DNA from: Tenacibaculum skagerrakense
GTDB taxonomy: Bacteria > Bacteroidota > Bacteroidia > Flavobacteriales > Flavobacteriaceae
Reading direction: 5' to 3'
Assembly: GCF_004345825.1 (NCBI RefSeq)
Contig: NZ_SLXM01000008.1
Coordinates: forward strand, 124,001 to 188,000
DNA: 64,000 bases
The position numbers were made by a program, and so were the translations under genes. Below, in pieces: positions 33,398 to 43,029 of this stretch; the first letter of the stretch is position 1; each line of letters opens with the position of its first letter. Below the pieces are notes generated by a model. That model had not been told where the DNA came from. It saw nothing but the letters and a program-made list of their open reading frames with translations, and did no database searches.

Positions 33398-34731
33398 TGA
33401 AAAAGTTAGTAGTACTAGGTGGAGGAGAAAGCGGTGTTGGAACTGCTGTTTTAGGGAAGAAACAAGGGTATCATGTATTTGTTTCTGATCTAAGTGAAAT
33501 TAGTGAAAAGTATAAAAAAGTTCTTTTACATCATGCTATAGATTTTGAAGAGAAACAACATTCTCAGGATAAAATTTTTGAGGCAGATTTGGTAATGAAA
33601 AGTCCAGGTATACCTGATAAAGTTAAGTTGATTCAAGATTTAAAACACAAGGATATTCCAGTAATATCTGAAATTGAGTTTGCAGGAAAATATACCGATG
33701 CAACTATTGTTGGAATTACAGGTTCGAATGGTAAAACAACTACCACATTATTAACCTATCATTTATTGAAAAATGGAGGTTTAGATGTTGGAATAGGAGG
33801 AAATATTGGAGATAGCTTTGCTAAACAAGTAGCTGAAAAAAGTTTTGAAAATTATGTTTTAGAGCTAAGTAGTTTTCAGCTCGATGGTGTCGAGGATTTT
33901 AATTCTCACATAGCAATGATTACGAACATAACTCCTGATCATCTTGATAGATATGATTACGATTTTAGTAAGTACATCGCTTCAAAATTTAGAATAGCAA
34001 AAAATCAAACAAAAGATGATTTTTTAATATACGATGCAGATGATAAAGTAATCACAGATTGGTTACAAAATCATCCTGTTGCGTCAACGTTGGTTCCATT
34101 TTCAATGAATAAAGAATTAGAATATGGAGCTTTTTTAAAAGACAATAACATAATAATTAGATTAAACGAAGAAGAGTATATAATGAACACATCCTATTTA
34201 ACAATTAAAGGAAAGCACAATACAAAGAATGCAATGGCTTCAATGCTTGCTTCTAAATTATTGCAAGTAAGAAATTCAGCTATTACCGAAAGTATGTCAA
34301 GCTTTGAAGGAGCGGAGCATCGTTTAGAAAAGGTGTTGAAGGTAGAAGGAGTGTCTTATATCAACGATAGTAAAGCAACTAATGTAAATGCAACATTTTA
34401 TGCTTTAGAATGTATGGATAACCCAACAGTGTGGATTGTTGGTGGTGTAGATAAAGGAAACGATTATAATGATTTGTTACCATTGGTAAGAGAGAAGGTA
34501 AAAGCGATTGTTTGTTTAGGATTAGACAATCAAAAAATCATCGATACTTTTCAAAACGTTGTAGATATTATTGTAGAAACAGCTGGTGCTGAAGAAGCTG
34601 TAAAAGTATCTCACAAATTAGCTGTTAAGAACGATGTAGTGTTGCTTTCGCCAGCATGTGCAAGTTTCGATTTATTTGAAAATTACGAAGATAGAGGTCG
34701 TCAATTTAAAGAAGCAGTAAGAGGTTTATAG
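33397..34731 (+). CDS. murD: UDP-MurNAc-L-alanine:D-glutamate ligase MurD
   Basis: 444 residues from the ATG at 33397, which shares one base with the mraY stop (TAATG). N-terminal Rossmann motif VLGGGESGVG (5-14) and ATP P-loop ITGSNGKTTTT (about 105-115). Adds D-glutamate to UDP-MurNAc-L-Ala. The reading frame extends upstream inside mraY, but that part is not coding. Confidence 0.96.
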   Translation: MKKLVVLGGGESGVGTAVLGKKQGYHVFVSDLSEISEKYKKVLLHHAIDFEEKQHSQDKIFEADLVMKSPGIPDKVKLIQDLKHKDIPVISEIEFAGKYTDATIVGITGSNGKTTTTLLTYHLLKNGGLDVGIGGNIGDSFAKQVAEKSFENYVLELSSFQLDGVEDFNSHIAMITNITPDHLDRYDYDFSKYIASKFRIAKNQTKDDFLIYDADDKVITDWLQNHPVASTLVPFSMNKELEYGAFLKDNNIIIRLNEEEYIMNTSYLTIKGKHNTKNAMASMLASKLLQVRNSAITESMSSFEGAEHRLEKVLKVEGVSYINDSKATNVNATFYALECMDNPTVWIVGGVDKGNDYNDLLPLVREKVKAIVCLGLDNQKIIDTFQNVVDIIVETAGAEEAVKVSHKLAVKNDVVLLSPACASFDLFENYEDRGRQFKEAVRGL

Positions 34732-34739
34732 GCTTAAGA

Positions 34740-35927
34740 TTGAAAACAATTTTTAAACATATAAAAGGAGATAGGGCAATATGGGCAATTGTAGCCATGT
34801 TGGCAATATTGTCTTTCATGCCAGTTTATAGCGCAAGTACTAATTTGGTATATGTTGTTGGAAATGGTTCAACAACAGGTCATTTAGTAAAGCATATAGC
34901 GTTATTAATTATGGGATTCGGAATTTTATATGGTGTTCATAAAATTCCTTATCGATATTTCAGTGGAGGTTCCGTGTTAATGTTGCCAATAGTAATATTG
35001 TTATTAATCGTAACTATAGCGCAAGGAAATACTATTGGAGGAGCTAATGCAAGTAGATGGATTCGTATTCCTTTTGTGGGAGTAGGTTTTCAAACATCAA
35101 CATTGGCAGGTTTAGTGTTGTTGGTTTATGTAGCAAGATACTTAGCGAAGAATAAAGAAAAGCAAATAGTTTTTAGAGAGAGTTTAATTCAGTTATGGTT
35201 GCCTGTTGGAATTATACTAATGCTTATTCTTCCTGCTAACTTTTCAACCACTGCAATCATATTTTTCATGATTGTATTGTTGTCATTTATTGGAGGATAC
35301 CCAATGAAGTATATAGCAAATATTTTAGGTATAGGTATCGTAGCTTTAGGATTGTTTATTCTAGTAGCAAAAGCTTTTCCAGATTTAATGCCTAACAGAA
35401 TTCAAACTTGGGAAAGTAGAATTTCGGGCTTTTTCTCTGGAGAAAGTGCTGAAAACTATCAAGTAGAGAAAGCAAAAATAGCAATAGCAACTGGAGGTGT
35501 AACTGGAAAAGGTCCGGGGAAAAGTGTTCAGAAAAACTTTTTACCACAATCTTCTTCGGATTTTATTTATGCAATTATAGTTGAAGAGTATGGTTTAGTT
35601 GGAGCTTTATTTGTGTTGTTTATTTATTTTTTATTGTTGTTCAGAATAGTAATTTCAGCTAAAAAGGCGACAACTATTTTTGCGACTTTGTTGGTTATTG
35701 GAGTAGGATTGCCAATTGTTTTTCAGGCTATTATTAACATGGCTGTTGCTGTTAATTTATTCCCTGTAACTGGACAAACATTACCATTAATTAGTAGTGG
35801 AGGTACTTCTATTTGGATGACATGTTTTGCTTTGGGTATGATATTAAGTGTTAGTGCATCTAAGAATGAAACTGAAGAATCTATTTTAGATGATAATCCG
35901 TTGGATATTTTACATGAAACCATATAA
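34740..35927 (+). CDS. ftsW: Septal peptidoglycan glycosyltransferase FtsW
   Basis: 395-residue SEDS protein with about ten helices; polymerises lipid II at the septum with FtsI. Seen: [11 protein letters not shown] (about 101-111), the [15 protein letters not shown] loop region (about 250-264) and [16 protein letters not shown] (about 342-357). Start is TTG, 8 bases after the murD stop; the next Met is within the first helix. Confidence 0.95.
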   Translation: MKTIFKHIKGDRAIWAIVAMLAILSFMPVYSASTNLVYVVGNGSTTGHLVKHIALLIMGFGILYGVHKIPYRYFSGGSVLMLPIVILLLIVTIAQGNTIGGANASRWIRIPFVGVGFQTSTLAGLVLLVYVARYLAKNKEKQIVFRESLIQLWLPVGIILMLILPANFSTTAIIFFMIVLLSFIGGYPMKYIANILGIGIVALGLFILVAKAFPDLMPNRIQTWESRISGFFSGESAENYQVEKAKIAIATGGVTGKGPGKSVQKNFLPQSSSDFIYAIIVEEYGLVGALFVLFIYFLLLFRIVISAKKATTIFATLLVIGVGLPIVFQAIINMAVAVNLFPVTGQTLPLISSGGTSIWMTCFALGMILSVSASKNETEESILDDNPLDILHETI

Positions 35928-35937
35928 ATACAATCAA

Positions 35938-37032
35938 ATGGAAAAATCGTTAAGTGTTGTTATAAGTGGTGGTGGAACAGGAGGTCATATTTATCCTGCA
36001 ATAGCTATTGCTAATGAGATTAAACTTCGATATCCTGAAGCTAGAATTTTGTTTGTTGGTGCTAAAGATAAAATGGAGATGGAAAAAGTACCACAGGCTG
36101 GTTATGAAATAAAGGGATTATGGATTTCGGGTATTCAAAGAAAACTGACGCTTAAAAATTTATTATTTCCTTTAAAACTCATCAGTAGTTTGTGGAAAGC
36201 TATTGGAATCATTAATAAGTTTAAGCCTGATGTAGTAATAGGAACAGGTGGATTTGCTAGTGGTCCAACGTTAATGATAGCGAATAGAAAAAGAATACCA
36301 ACCTTAGTACAAGAACAAAATTCCTTTCCAGGAATAACCAATAAATTACTAAGTAAAAAAGCAACTAAGATTTGTGTGGCTTATGATAATTTAGAAAGGT
36401 TTTTTCCGAAGGATAAAATTATAAAAACAGGGAATCCGGTTCGTCAAGATTTATTATTAGTTCACTCTAAAAGAGAAGAAGCACAAGCTTTTTTTAAGTT
36501 AGACAAGAAGAAAAAAACTGTATTGGTTATTGGAGGGAGTTTAGGTGCTAGAAGAATAAATCAATTAATTGAATTGGAATTAGGATTCTTTAAAAAACAA
36601 GATGTTCAACTTATATGGCAATGTGGTAAGTTGTATTATGAAGAATTTAAAGAGTACGATAAAGAAAATAATATACAGGTTTTCCAGTTCTTAAACCGAA
36701 TGGATTTGGCGTATGCTGCTGCTGATTTTGTTATTTCAAGATCAGGAGCTAGTTCAGTTTCTGAATTATGCATAGTAGGTAAGCCAACAATATTTATTCC
36801 GTCGCCAAATGTTGCGGAAGATCATCAAACCAAAAATGCAAAAGCAATTGTTGATAAGCATGGAGCGTTGATGTTAAAAGAAAACGAATTAAATACGTTT
36901 CCTGTAGTTTTTGAAACGTTATTGAAAGATAAAGGAAAACAAGAAAGTTTAAGTGAAAATATTAAAGAGTTAGCATTGCCAAATGCAACATCTGATATTG
37001 TAAACGAAATAGAGAAATTAATCAAAAAGTGA
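35938..37032 (+). CDS. murG: Lipid II synthase MurG
   Basis: 364 residues from the ATG at 35938. Transfers GlcNAc to lipid I at the inner face of the membrane. Donor/acceptor glycine loops [13 protein letters not shown] (about 9-21) and [12 protein letters not shown] (about 196-207), and the [10 protein letters not shown] block near 275, are typical. An upstream ATG at 35914 overlaps ftsW and is the alternative start. Confidence 0.95.
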   Translation: MEKSLSVVISGGGTGGHIYPAIAIANEIKLRYPEARILFVGAKDKMEMEKVPQAGYEIKGLWISGIQRKLTLKNLLFPLKLISSLWKAIGIINKFKPDVVIGTGGFASGPTLMIANRKRIPTLVQEQNSFPGITNKLLSKKATKICVAYDNLERFFPKDKIIKTGNPVRQDLLLVHSKREEAQAFFKLDKKKKTVLVIGGSLGARRINQLIELELGFFKKQDVQLIWQCGKLYYEEFKEYDKENNIQVFQFLNRMDLAYAAADFVISRSGASSVSELCIVGKPTIFIPSPNVAEDHQTKNAKAIVDKHGALMLKENELNTFPVVFETLLKDKGKQESLSENIKELALPNATSDIVNEIEKLIKK

Positions 37033-38381
37033 ATTTAAACAACATACATAACGTGTATTTTATTGGTATAGGAGGTATTGGTATGAGTGCCTTAGCCAGA
37101 TATTTTTCTAGTAATAAGAAAAATGTAGCAGGTTATGATAAAACTCCTTCGCCTATTACTGATGAGCTGGTAAGGATGGGGATGAGTATTCATTTTGAAG
37201 ATAATTTAGCGTTAATTTCTAAGGACTTTTTTGAAAAAGAGTCAACATTAGTAGTTTATACTCCAGCGATACCAAAAGGACATAGCGAGTTACAATACTT
37301 TTTAGATAATGAGTTTCATGTTTATAAAAGAGCAGAAGTGTTAGGTAAAATTACCGAAAATACTTTTTGCTTAGCGGTAGCTGGAACACATGGAAAAACA
37401 ACTACTTCCTCAATTTTAGGACATATAATGCAGCCAGTAAATGCTACTGCTTTTTTAGGTGGAATTTCAGAAAATTATAATTCTAATCTAATCCTAGGGA
37501 AAGATGAAATTTCGGTTGTTGAGGCTGATGAATATGATCGTTCGTTTTTGCAATTATCTCCTAATATAGCTTGTGTTACTTCTATGGATGCTGATCATCT
37601 AGATATCTATGGAGCGCATGATTCTTTAGTAGCTTCTTTTCAAGAGTTTTCAAATAAAGTGACAGATAAATTGGTGGTTGCTAAAGGTCTTAATCTAGAA
37701 GGAATCACTTATGCGATTGATGAGGAAGCTGATTACATGGCTTGTAACTTACGAGTTGGAGACGGAACGTACCTTTTTGATGTTGTAACTCCTAATGGCC
37801 AAATTAATGATATTGAGTTTGGTTTACCAGGAAGACATAATATAATGAATGCTTTAGCAGCGCTAGCAATGGCTCATTTGTATGGAGTTTCATTAGGGAT
37901 TATTAAAAAACAGCTTAAGACTTTTGCAGGAGTACAAAGACGTTTTTCATATAAGTTAAAACAAGAAGGTTTAGTGCTTATTGATGATTATGCACATCAT
38001 CCAACAGAAATTAAGGTGGTGCATTCAGCAGTTAGAGAAATGTATCCTAATCAAAAAGTATTGGCAGTATTTCAACCACATTTATTTTCAAGAACAAGAG
38101 ATTTTATAGATGAATTTGCAGCTGAGTTGTCAAAGTTTGATGAGGTTGTTTTATTAGATGTTTATCCTGCAAGAGAATTGCCAATTGAAGGTGTAACGTC
38201 AAAGTGGTTGTTGGAAAAAATAGATAATCAATATAAATATGTATTGTCGAAACAAGAAATGAAAGATTTTGTTGCAAATTCAGATGCAACAATTGTGTTA
38301 ATGCTAGGAGCAGGTGATATAGGTTTGTTATTAGAAGAGGTTAAGGAAGAACTATTAAATCGTGTGAAAAGTGATGAATAG
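37029..38381 (+). CDS. murC: UDP-MurNAc:L-alanine ligase MurC
   Basis: 450 residues. Rossmann motif [13 protein letters not shown] (11-23), P-loop [11 protein letters not shown] (about 118-128) and the [10 protein letters not shown] block (about 318-327) of MurC. Adds L-alanine to UDP-MurNAc. GTG start overlaps the murG stop by 4 bases (GTGA). Confidence 0.96.
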   Translation: MNLNNIHNVYFIGIGGIGMSALARYFSSNKKNVAGYDKTPSPITDELVRMGMSIHFEDNLALISKDFFEKESTLVVYTPAIPKGHSELQYFLDNEFHVYKRAEVLGKITENTFCLAVAGTHGKTTTSSILGHIMQPVNATAFLGGISENYNSNLILGKDEISVVEADEYDRSFLQLSPNIACVTSMDADHLDIYGAHDSLVASFQEFSNKVTDKLVVAKGLNLEGITYAIDEEADYMACNLRVGDGTYLFDVVTPNGQINDIEFGLPGRHNIMNALAALAMAHLYGVSLGIIKKQLKTFAGVQRRFSYKLKQEGLVLIDDYAHHPTEIKVVHSAVREMYPNQKVLAVFQPHLFSRTRDFIDEFAAELSKFDEVVLLDVYPARELPIEGVTSKWLLEKIDNQYKYVLSKQEMKDFVANSDATIVLMLGAGDIGLLLEEVKEELLNRVKSDE

Positions 38382-39117
38382 AAAAATAGTTATATATCCA
38401 ACATTTGTTTGCTTATTGCTGGTTTTGTCGTTTTTATACGGGTTTACCAAGAAAAGAAATTTAAATAGGAAAGTACATTCTATAGAAATTAAATTTGAAG
38501 AAGGAGACAATTCGTTTTTAACGCATGAGGCGGTTAATAAATTGTTAATACAAAGTCAGGTTACGGTTAAAAACCAACCAAAAAGAATCATAGATTTACA
38601 CCATCTAGAGGAACAAGTGTTGGCAAATCCTTATGTTGATGAGGCTAAGGTATTTATAACACCAGGGGGATTAATAAAAACTCATATTTCACAAAAAGAA
38701 CCTATTGCCAGAATCATTTCTGGTGAGGAAATGTATTATATAGACGATGAAGGATTTAAAATTCCTTTGTCTGAAAACTTTTCTGCTAGAGTACCATTGG
38801 TATTAGGAGAAAATATATCCTCAGCTATTAACGAAATAACAGGGTTAATTGTTTTTATTTCTCAAGACGATTTTCTTAAAAAAGAAATAACTGGTATAAG
38901 AAAATCGAAGGTGAACGAGTATGTTTTAGATGTTCGAAGTGGAGATTATAAAATTCACTTTGGAAAGTATGAAGATGTTAATTTAAAATTTAAAAAGTTA
39001 AAAGCTTTTTACAATAAATCGTTAAAAGATAAATCGATTAACCAGTATAAAATAATAAATGTAAAATATCACAACCAAGTGGTGTGTACAAAACAAAATC
39101 AAGATGGAAAACAATAA
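38374..39117 (+). CDS. ftsQ: Cell-division protein FtsQ
   Basis: 247 residues from the ATG at 38374 (a GTG at 38371 is also possible). One N-terminal helix (about 5-24), then a periplasmic region with a POTRA-like domain (about 34-110) and the beta domain. Links early and late divisome proteins. Overlaps murC by 8 bases and ftsA by 14. Confidence 0.88.
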   Translation: MNRKIVIYPTFVCLLLVLSFLYGFTKKRNLNRKVHSIEIKFEEGDNSFLTHEAVNKLLIQSQVTVKNQPKRIIDLHHLEEQVLANPYVDEAKVFITPGGLIKTHISQKEPIARIISGEEMYYIDDEGFKIPLSENFSARVPLVLGENISSAINEITGLIVFISQDDFLKKEITGIRKSKVNEYVLDVRSGDYKIHFGKYEDVNLKFKKLKAFYNKSLKDKSINQYKIINVKYHNQVVCTKQNQDGKQ

Positions 39118-40450
39118 AATTGCAGTTGGTTTAGATATTGGAACTACCAAGATTGTTGCCATGATTGGTCGCAAGAATGAATATGGTAAGATTGAAGTAC
39201 TTGGTATTGGAAAAGCTAAAAGCTTGGGAGTAAAACGTGGTGTTGTTAATAACATTACACAAACAATTCAATCCATTCAGCAAGCTGTAGATGAAGCCGA
39301 AAGTGTTTCTGGACAAAGAATTAATGAAGTTGTAGTAGGTATTGCTGGTCAGCATATTAGAAGTTTACATCATAGTGATTATATCACAAGAGTGAATGCA
39401 GATGAGGTTATTGAGCATACAGATATCGAAAACTTGGTAAATCAAGTACACAAATTGGTAATGTTGCCTGGTGAAGAAATTATTCATGTGTTACCACAAG
39501 AATTTAAAGTAGATAGCCAACCAGATATAAAGGAGCCAATTGGAATGTATGGAGGAAGGTTAGAAGCTAATTTCCATGTGGTAGTTGGTCAGGTTTCTTC
39601 TATTCGAAATATTGGTAGATGTGTGAAGAGTGCAGGTTTAAATTTAGCAGATATTACTTTAGAACCTTTGGCATCTTCTTCTGCTGTTTTAAGTCAGGAA
39701 GAAAAAGAAGCTGGAGTAGCGCTAATAGATATAGGAGGTGGAACAACTGATTTAGCAATTTTTAAAGATGGAATCATACGTCATACTGCGGTAATTCCTT
39801 TTGGAGGAAATGTAATTACTGAAGATATTAAAGAAGGTTGTTCAATTATTGAAAAGCAAGCTGAGCTTCTAAAAATAAAATTTGGTTCTGCTTGGCCTGG
39901 TGAAAATAAAGAAACTGAAATTGTTTCTATTCCAGGATTACGAGGAAGAGAACCAAAAGAAATAACCTTAAAAAATCTTTCTAAAATAATTCATGCAAGA
40001 GTACAAGAGATTATAGAGCATGTGTATTTAGAAATAAAAAATTACGGTCACGAAACACAAAAAGGAAAGTTAATAGCTGGAATTGTTTTGACTGGTGGTG
40101 GTTCTCAGTTAAAACATTTACGACAGTTAGTTGAGTATATAACAGGAATGGATACTCGTATTGGATATCCTAATGAACACCTTGCAGGTGATAGTGACGA
40201 AGTGTTATCTAGTCCTTCCTATGCTACTGCAGTTGGATTACTAATGGAAGGTTTAGAAAAACAATCTCCGTTGGAAGAAGAGGAACCTATAACCGTTCAA
40301 GAACCAGAAGTTAATGCTAATCAATTTTCTAATGAAGAAGTTGATGAAGTAGTTGAAGAAAAACAAAAGCAACAAACTATTAAGAGAGGAAAGTCGTTTT
40401 TAGACAAGTTTACAGAACGATTTAAAGAATTTCTTGATAACGCAGAATAA
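39104..40450 (+). CDS. ftsA: Cell-division actin homologue FtsA
   Basis: 448 residues. Actin-fold ATPase that tethers FtsZ to the membrane. VGLDIGTTKIVAMIG (8-22) phosphate-1 loop, ALIDIGGGTTDLAIF (about 205-219) phosphate-2 loop, and VLTGGGSQLKHL (about 326-337) adenosine motif. The C-terminus (KSFLDKFTERFKEFLDN) forms the amphipathic membrane-binding helix. A 46-base gap precedes ftsZ. Confidence 0.96.
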   Translation: MENNKIAVGLDIGTTKIVAMIGRKNEYGKIEVLGIGKAKSLGVKRGVVNNITQTIQSIQQAVDEAESVSGQRINEVVVGIAGQHIRSLHHSDYITRVNADEVIEHTDIENLVNQVHKLVMLPGEEIIHVLPQEFKVDSQPDIKEPIGMYGGRLEANFHVVVGQVSSIRNIGRCVKSAGLNLADITLEPLASSSAVLSQEEKEAGVALIDIGGGTTDLAIFKDGIIRHTAVIPFGGNVITEDIKEGCSIIEKQAELLKIKFGSAWPGENKETEIVSIPGLRGREPKEITLKNLSKIIHARVQEIIEHVYLEIKNYGHETQKGKLIAGIVLTGGGSQLKHLRQLVEYITGMDTRIGYPNEHLAGDSDEVLSSPSYATAVGLLMEGLEKQSPLEEEEPITVQEPEVNANQFSNEEVDEVVEEKQKQQTIKRGKSFLDKFTERFKEFLDNAE

Positions 40451-40496
40451 AAAATTAATTAAGAGATAAAGAGTTTAAACAAAAAGAAGAGTTATT

Positions 40497-42404
40497 ATGA
40501 GCGCAGAATTTGATAACATTTCGTTTGATATGCCAAAAACACAATCAAATACAATTAAAGTAATTGGTGTTGGAGGTGGAGGTAGCAATGCAGTAAATTA
40601 CATGTATAGCAAACAAATTCACGGAGTTGATTTCGTAATTTGTAACACCGATTCACAAGCATTAGAAAACAGTCCAATTCCTAATAAAATTCAATTAGGA
40701 GCACACTTAACTTCTGGTTTAGGAGCTGGAGCTAATCCAGATGTAGGTGCACAAGCAGCTGCTGAAAGTATTCAAGAAATACAGCAAATGTTAAATGCAC
40801 ATACAAAAATGGTATTTATTACTGCCGGAATGGGAGGTGGAACAGGAACTGGAGCTGCGCCTATTATTGCAAAAATTGCTAAAGATATGGACATTCTAAC
40901 TGTGGGAATTGTTACAATGCCATTTCAGTTTGAAGGAAGAATGCGTTCAAAACAAGCGCAACAAGGAATTGATGAACTGCGTAAAAATGTAGACTCTTTA
41001 ATTGTTATCAATAATAATAAACTGCGTGAAGTATATGGGAATTTAGGATTTAAGTCTGGATTTTCTAAAGCTGATGAGGTATTAGCAACAGCGGCCAAAG
41101 GTATTGCAGAAGTAATAACGCATCACTATAAACAAAATATCGACTTACACGATGCTAAAACAGTATTAGCTAATAGTGGAACTGCTATTATGGGTTCTGC
41201 AAGAGAATCTGGGGATAATCGTGCTAAAAATGCAATTATCAAAGCATTAGACTCTCCGTTGTTAAATGATAATAAAATTACAGGAGCTAAGAATGTATTA
41301 TTGCTAATTGTTTCTGGATCAAATGAGGTAACTCTTGATGAAATCGGAGAGATTAACGATTACATTCAAACTGAAGCTGGCTATGATGCAAATATCATTA
41401 TGGGTATTGGTGAAGACGAGGCTCTAGAAGAAGGAATATCTGTTACTGTTGTTGCAACAGGATTTGCGCAAGATCAACAACAAACTATAAATAATGTTGA
41501 AACAAAGAAAATTGTTCACACATTAGAAGATGATCAAAAGGCAACGTATGAGTTTGATAAAAAGACTGTAGTTAAATCTCCAACATTAGAAGAGTCTATT
41601 TCAATCAATAGACCAGAAGAAAAAGTTGTACATGTATTAGATGTAACTGAAGAGAAAGATGTGGTGCTGCCTAAATCTGATTTAATTAAAACGACTGAAG
41701 CTATTAAAAATATTGAAGTGACTTATGAAGAAGTTACTTATAACCATTTTGTAGCTGTACCAGAGACGGAATTTGTAATTACGAATGTAACTAAGAAGCA
41801 AGAATTAAAAGAAGAGGTAGAGGAGATTCCTGCTATTCAACAGAATCTTTTGTTTGATCTTCCGTTGAATTCTTATGAAGAAATTAAACCTACAGAGGTT
41901 AATGAAAATCAATTAATCAAAACTACAGAAGCAATCAAGAATATTCAGGTATTTGCTGAAGAAGTAAAGCCAGCATATGAAAAAAGATATGTTTTGGAAG
42001 ATTTTGATATTCAGCCAACCATTGGTAAGAGTTCAACGCCATCTGTAGAAAGTAAGCAAGAGGAAGAAGAGGCTCTTAAGTTCGAAGTGAGAACAAAAGT
42101 TCCTAATGATGATGGAGATGAAAACTTCAATGGAGAAGAAGCTTCTCCTTTAAGCTTAACGATTACTGAGTTACAAAAGAGAGCGAAAGAACGAAGAGAA
42201 AAAATGAAAGGCTTTAATTATAAGTTTTCAGATCAAGTAAATAAAAATATAGATGATATTGAGCGCCAACCTGCGTATAAGCGTTTAGGTGTTGATCTAG
42301 ATGTAAATACTAAAATAAGCGAATCAAAGACTCCTTTAGAAACAAATTCTGATGAGTTTCCTCTAAAGTCTAATAATTCTTTTTTACATGATAATGTAGA
42401 TTAG
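40497..42404 (+). CDS. ftsZ: Cell-division tubulin homologue FtsZ with long C-terminal region
   Basis: 635 residues, much longer than the 383 of E. coli. GTPase core in 1-325 with GVGGGGSNAV (24-33), the tubulin signature GGGTGTGA (113-120) and the T7 loop near NLDEIG-type residues. A linker of about 250 residues, rich in Glu, Val and Lys, follows; it contains an imperfect 13-residue repeat, LIKTTEAIKNIEV at 396 and LIKTTEAIKNIQV at 473. RQPAYKRLGVDLD near 590 is probably the conserved C-terminal peptide that binds FtsA. Last gene of the cluster, followed by a strong terminator. Confidence 0.96.
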   Translation: MSAEFDNISFDMPKTQSNTIKVIGVGGGGSNAVNYMYSKQIHGVDFVICNTDSQALENSPIPNKIQLGAHLTSGLGAGANPDVGAQAAAESIQEIQQMLNAHTKMVFITAGMGGGTGTGAAPIIAKIAKDMDILTVGIVTMPFQFEGRMRSKQAQQGIDELRKNVDSLIVINNNKLREVYGNLGFKSGFSKADEVLATAAKGIAEVITHHYKQNIDLHDAKTVLANSGTAIMGSARESGDNRAKNAIIKALDSPLLNDNKITGAKNVLLLIVSGSNEVTLDEIGEINDYIQTEAGYDANIIMGIGEDEALEEGISVTVVATGFAQDQQQTINNVETKKIVHTLEDDQKATYEFDKKTVVKSPTLEESISINRPEEKVVHVLDVTEEKDVVLPKSDLIKTTEAIKNIEVTYEEVTYNHFVAVPETEFVITNVTKKQELKEEVEEIPAIQQNLLFDLPLNSYEEIKPTEVNENQLIKTTEAIKNIQVFAEEVKPAYEKRYVLEDFDIQPTIGKSSTPSVESKQEEEEALKFEVRTKVPNDDGDENFNGEEASPLSLTITELQKRAKERREKMKGFNYKFSDQVNKNIDDIERQPAYKRLGVDLDVNTKISESKTPLETNSDEFPLKSNNSFLHDNVD

Positions 42405-42425
42405 TATTCTAAGAATTAAAAATCT

Positions 42426-42450
42426 AAATCCTGAGAAATCAGGATTTTTT
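42426..42450 (+). terminator. Rho-independent terminator of the dcw cluster
   Basis: Perfect 9-bp stem AAATCCTGA/TCAGGATTT with a GAAA loop followed by a T run, 21 bases after ftsZ. Confidence 0.9.
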
Positions 42451-42459
42451 TATATGTAT

Positions 42460-42467
42460 TATATTTG
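42460..42467 (+). promoter_or_regulatory. Putative -7 promoter box of the YqeY gene
   Basis: TATATTTG, 19 bases before the ATG and directly after the ftsZ terminator. Confidence 0.5.
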
Positions 42468-42486
42468 AAACATAAAGAAATAAGAA

Positions 42487-42933
42487 ATGAGTGTACAGAA
42501 AGATATTACAGAGAAGATGAAAGAAGCTATGAAAGCTAAAGATACTATTGGGTTAGCTGCATTAAGAGCATTGAAATCTGCTTTTTTACTAGCTAAAACA
42601 GAAGTGGGCGCTGGAGAGTTAACTCCAGAACAAGAATTAAAAATAATTCAAAAGCAAGTAAAGCAAAGAAAAGACAGCGCTCAAGTATATTTAGAGCAAA
42701 ACAGACAAGATTTAGCTGATCCAGAATTAGCTGAGGCTAAAGTTTTAGAACAATTTTTACCTGCAGCATTAAGCGAAGATGAAATTATCAGTGTAGTTAG
42801 AGATGTCATTAAAGATATTAACGCAGAAGGAATGAAGGATATGGGAAAAGTTATGGGAATTGTATCTAAGAAACTGGCAGGGCAAGCAGATGGAAAAACT
42901 ATTTCGACTATTGTCAAACAAGAATTAGTATAA
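42487..42933 (+). CDS. GatB/YqeY domain-containing protein
   Basis: 148-residue cytoplasmic protein of the YqeY family, similar to the tail domain of the GatB amidotransferase subunit (tRNA-binding). Typical blocks: TEKMKEAMKAKD (8-19), LRALKSAFLLAKTE (26-39), EAKVLEQFLPAALSEDEI (about 79-96) and MGKVMGIVSKKLAGQADGK (about 118-136). Precise function unknown in the family. The tRNA-Arg gene follows 9 bases later. Confidence 0.93.
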   Translation: MSVQKDITEKMKEAMKAKDTIGLAALRALKSAFLLAKTEVGAGELTPEQELKIIQKQVKQRKDSAQVYLEQNRQDLADPELAEAKVLEQFLPAALSEDEIISVVRDVIKDINAEGMKDMGKVMGIVSKKLAGQADGKTISTIVKQELV

Positions 42934-42942
42934 AACAGTACT

Positions 42943-43016
42943 GGCCCAGTAGTTCAATTGGATAGAATATCAGATTTCGGCTCTGACGGTTAGAGGTTCG
43001 AGTCCTCTCTGGGTCA
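42943..43016 (+). tRNA. tRNA-Arg, anticodon UCG
   Basis: 74 bases. Acceptor GGCCCAG/CTGGGTC (with one G-U pair), anticodon stem TCAGA/TCTGA around loop TTTCGGC with anticodon TCG (reads CGA/CGN), T arm AGAGG-TTCGAGT-CCTCT, discriminator A. The CCA end is not encoded. Lies between the YqeY and ligase genes on the same strand, perhaps co-transcribed. Confidence 0.95.
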
Positions 43017-43029
43017 CAATAAATGCAAC

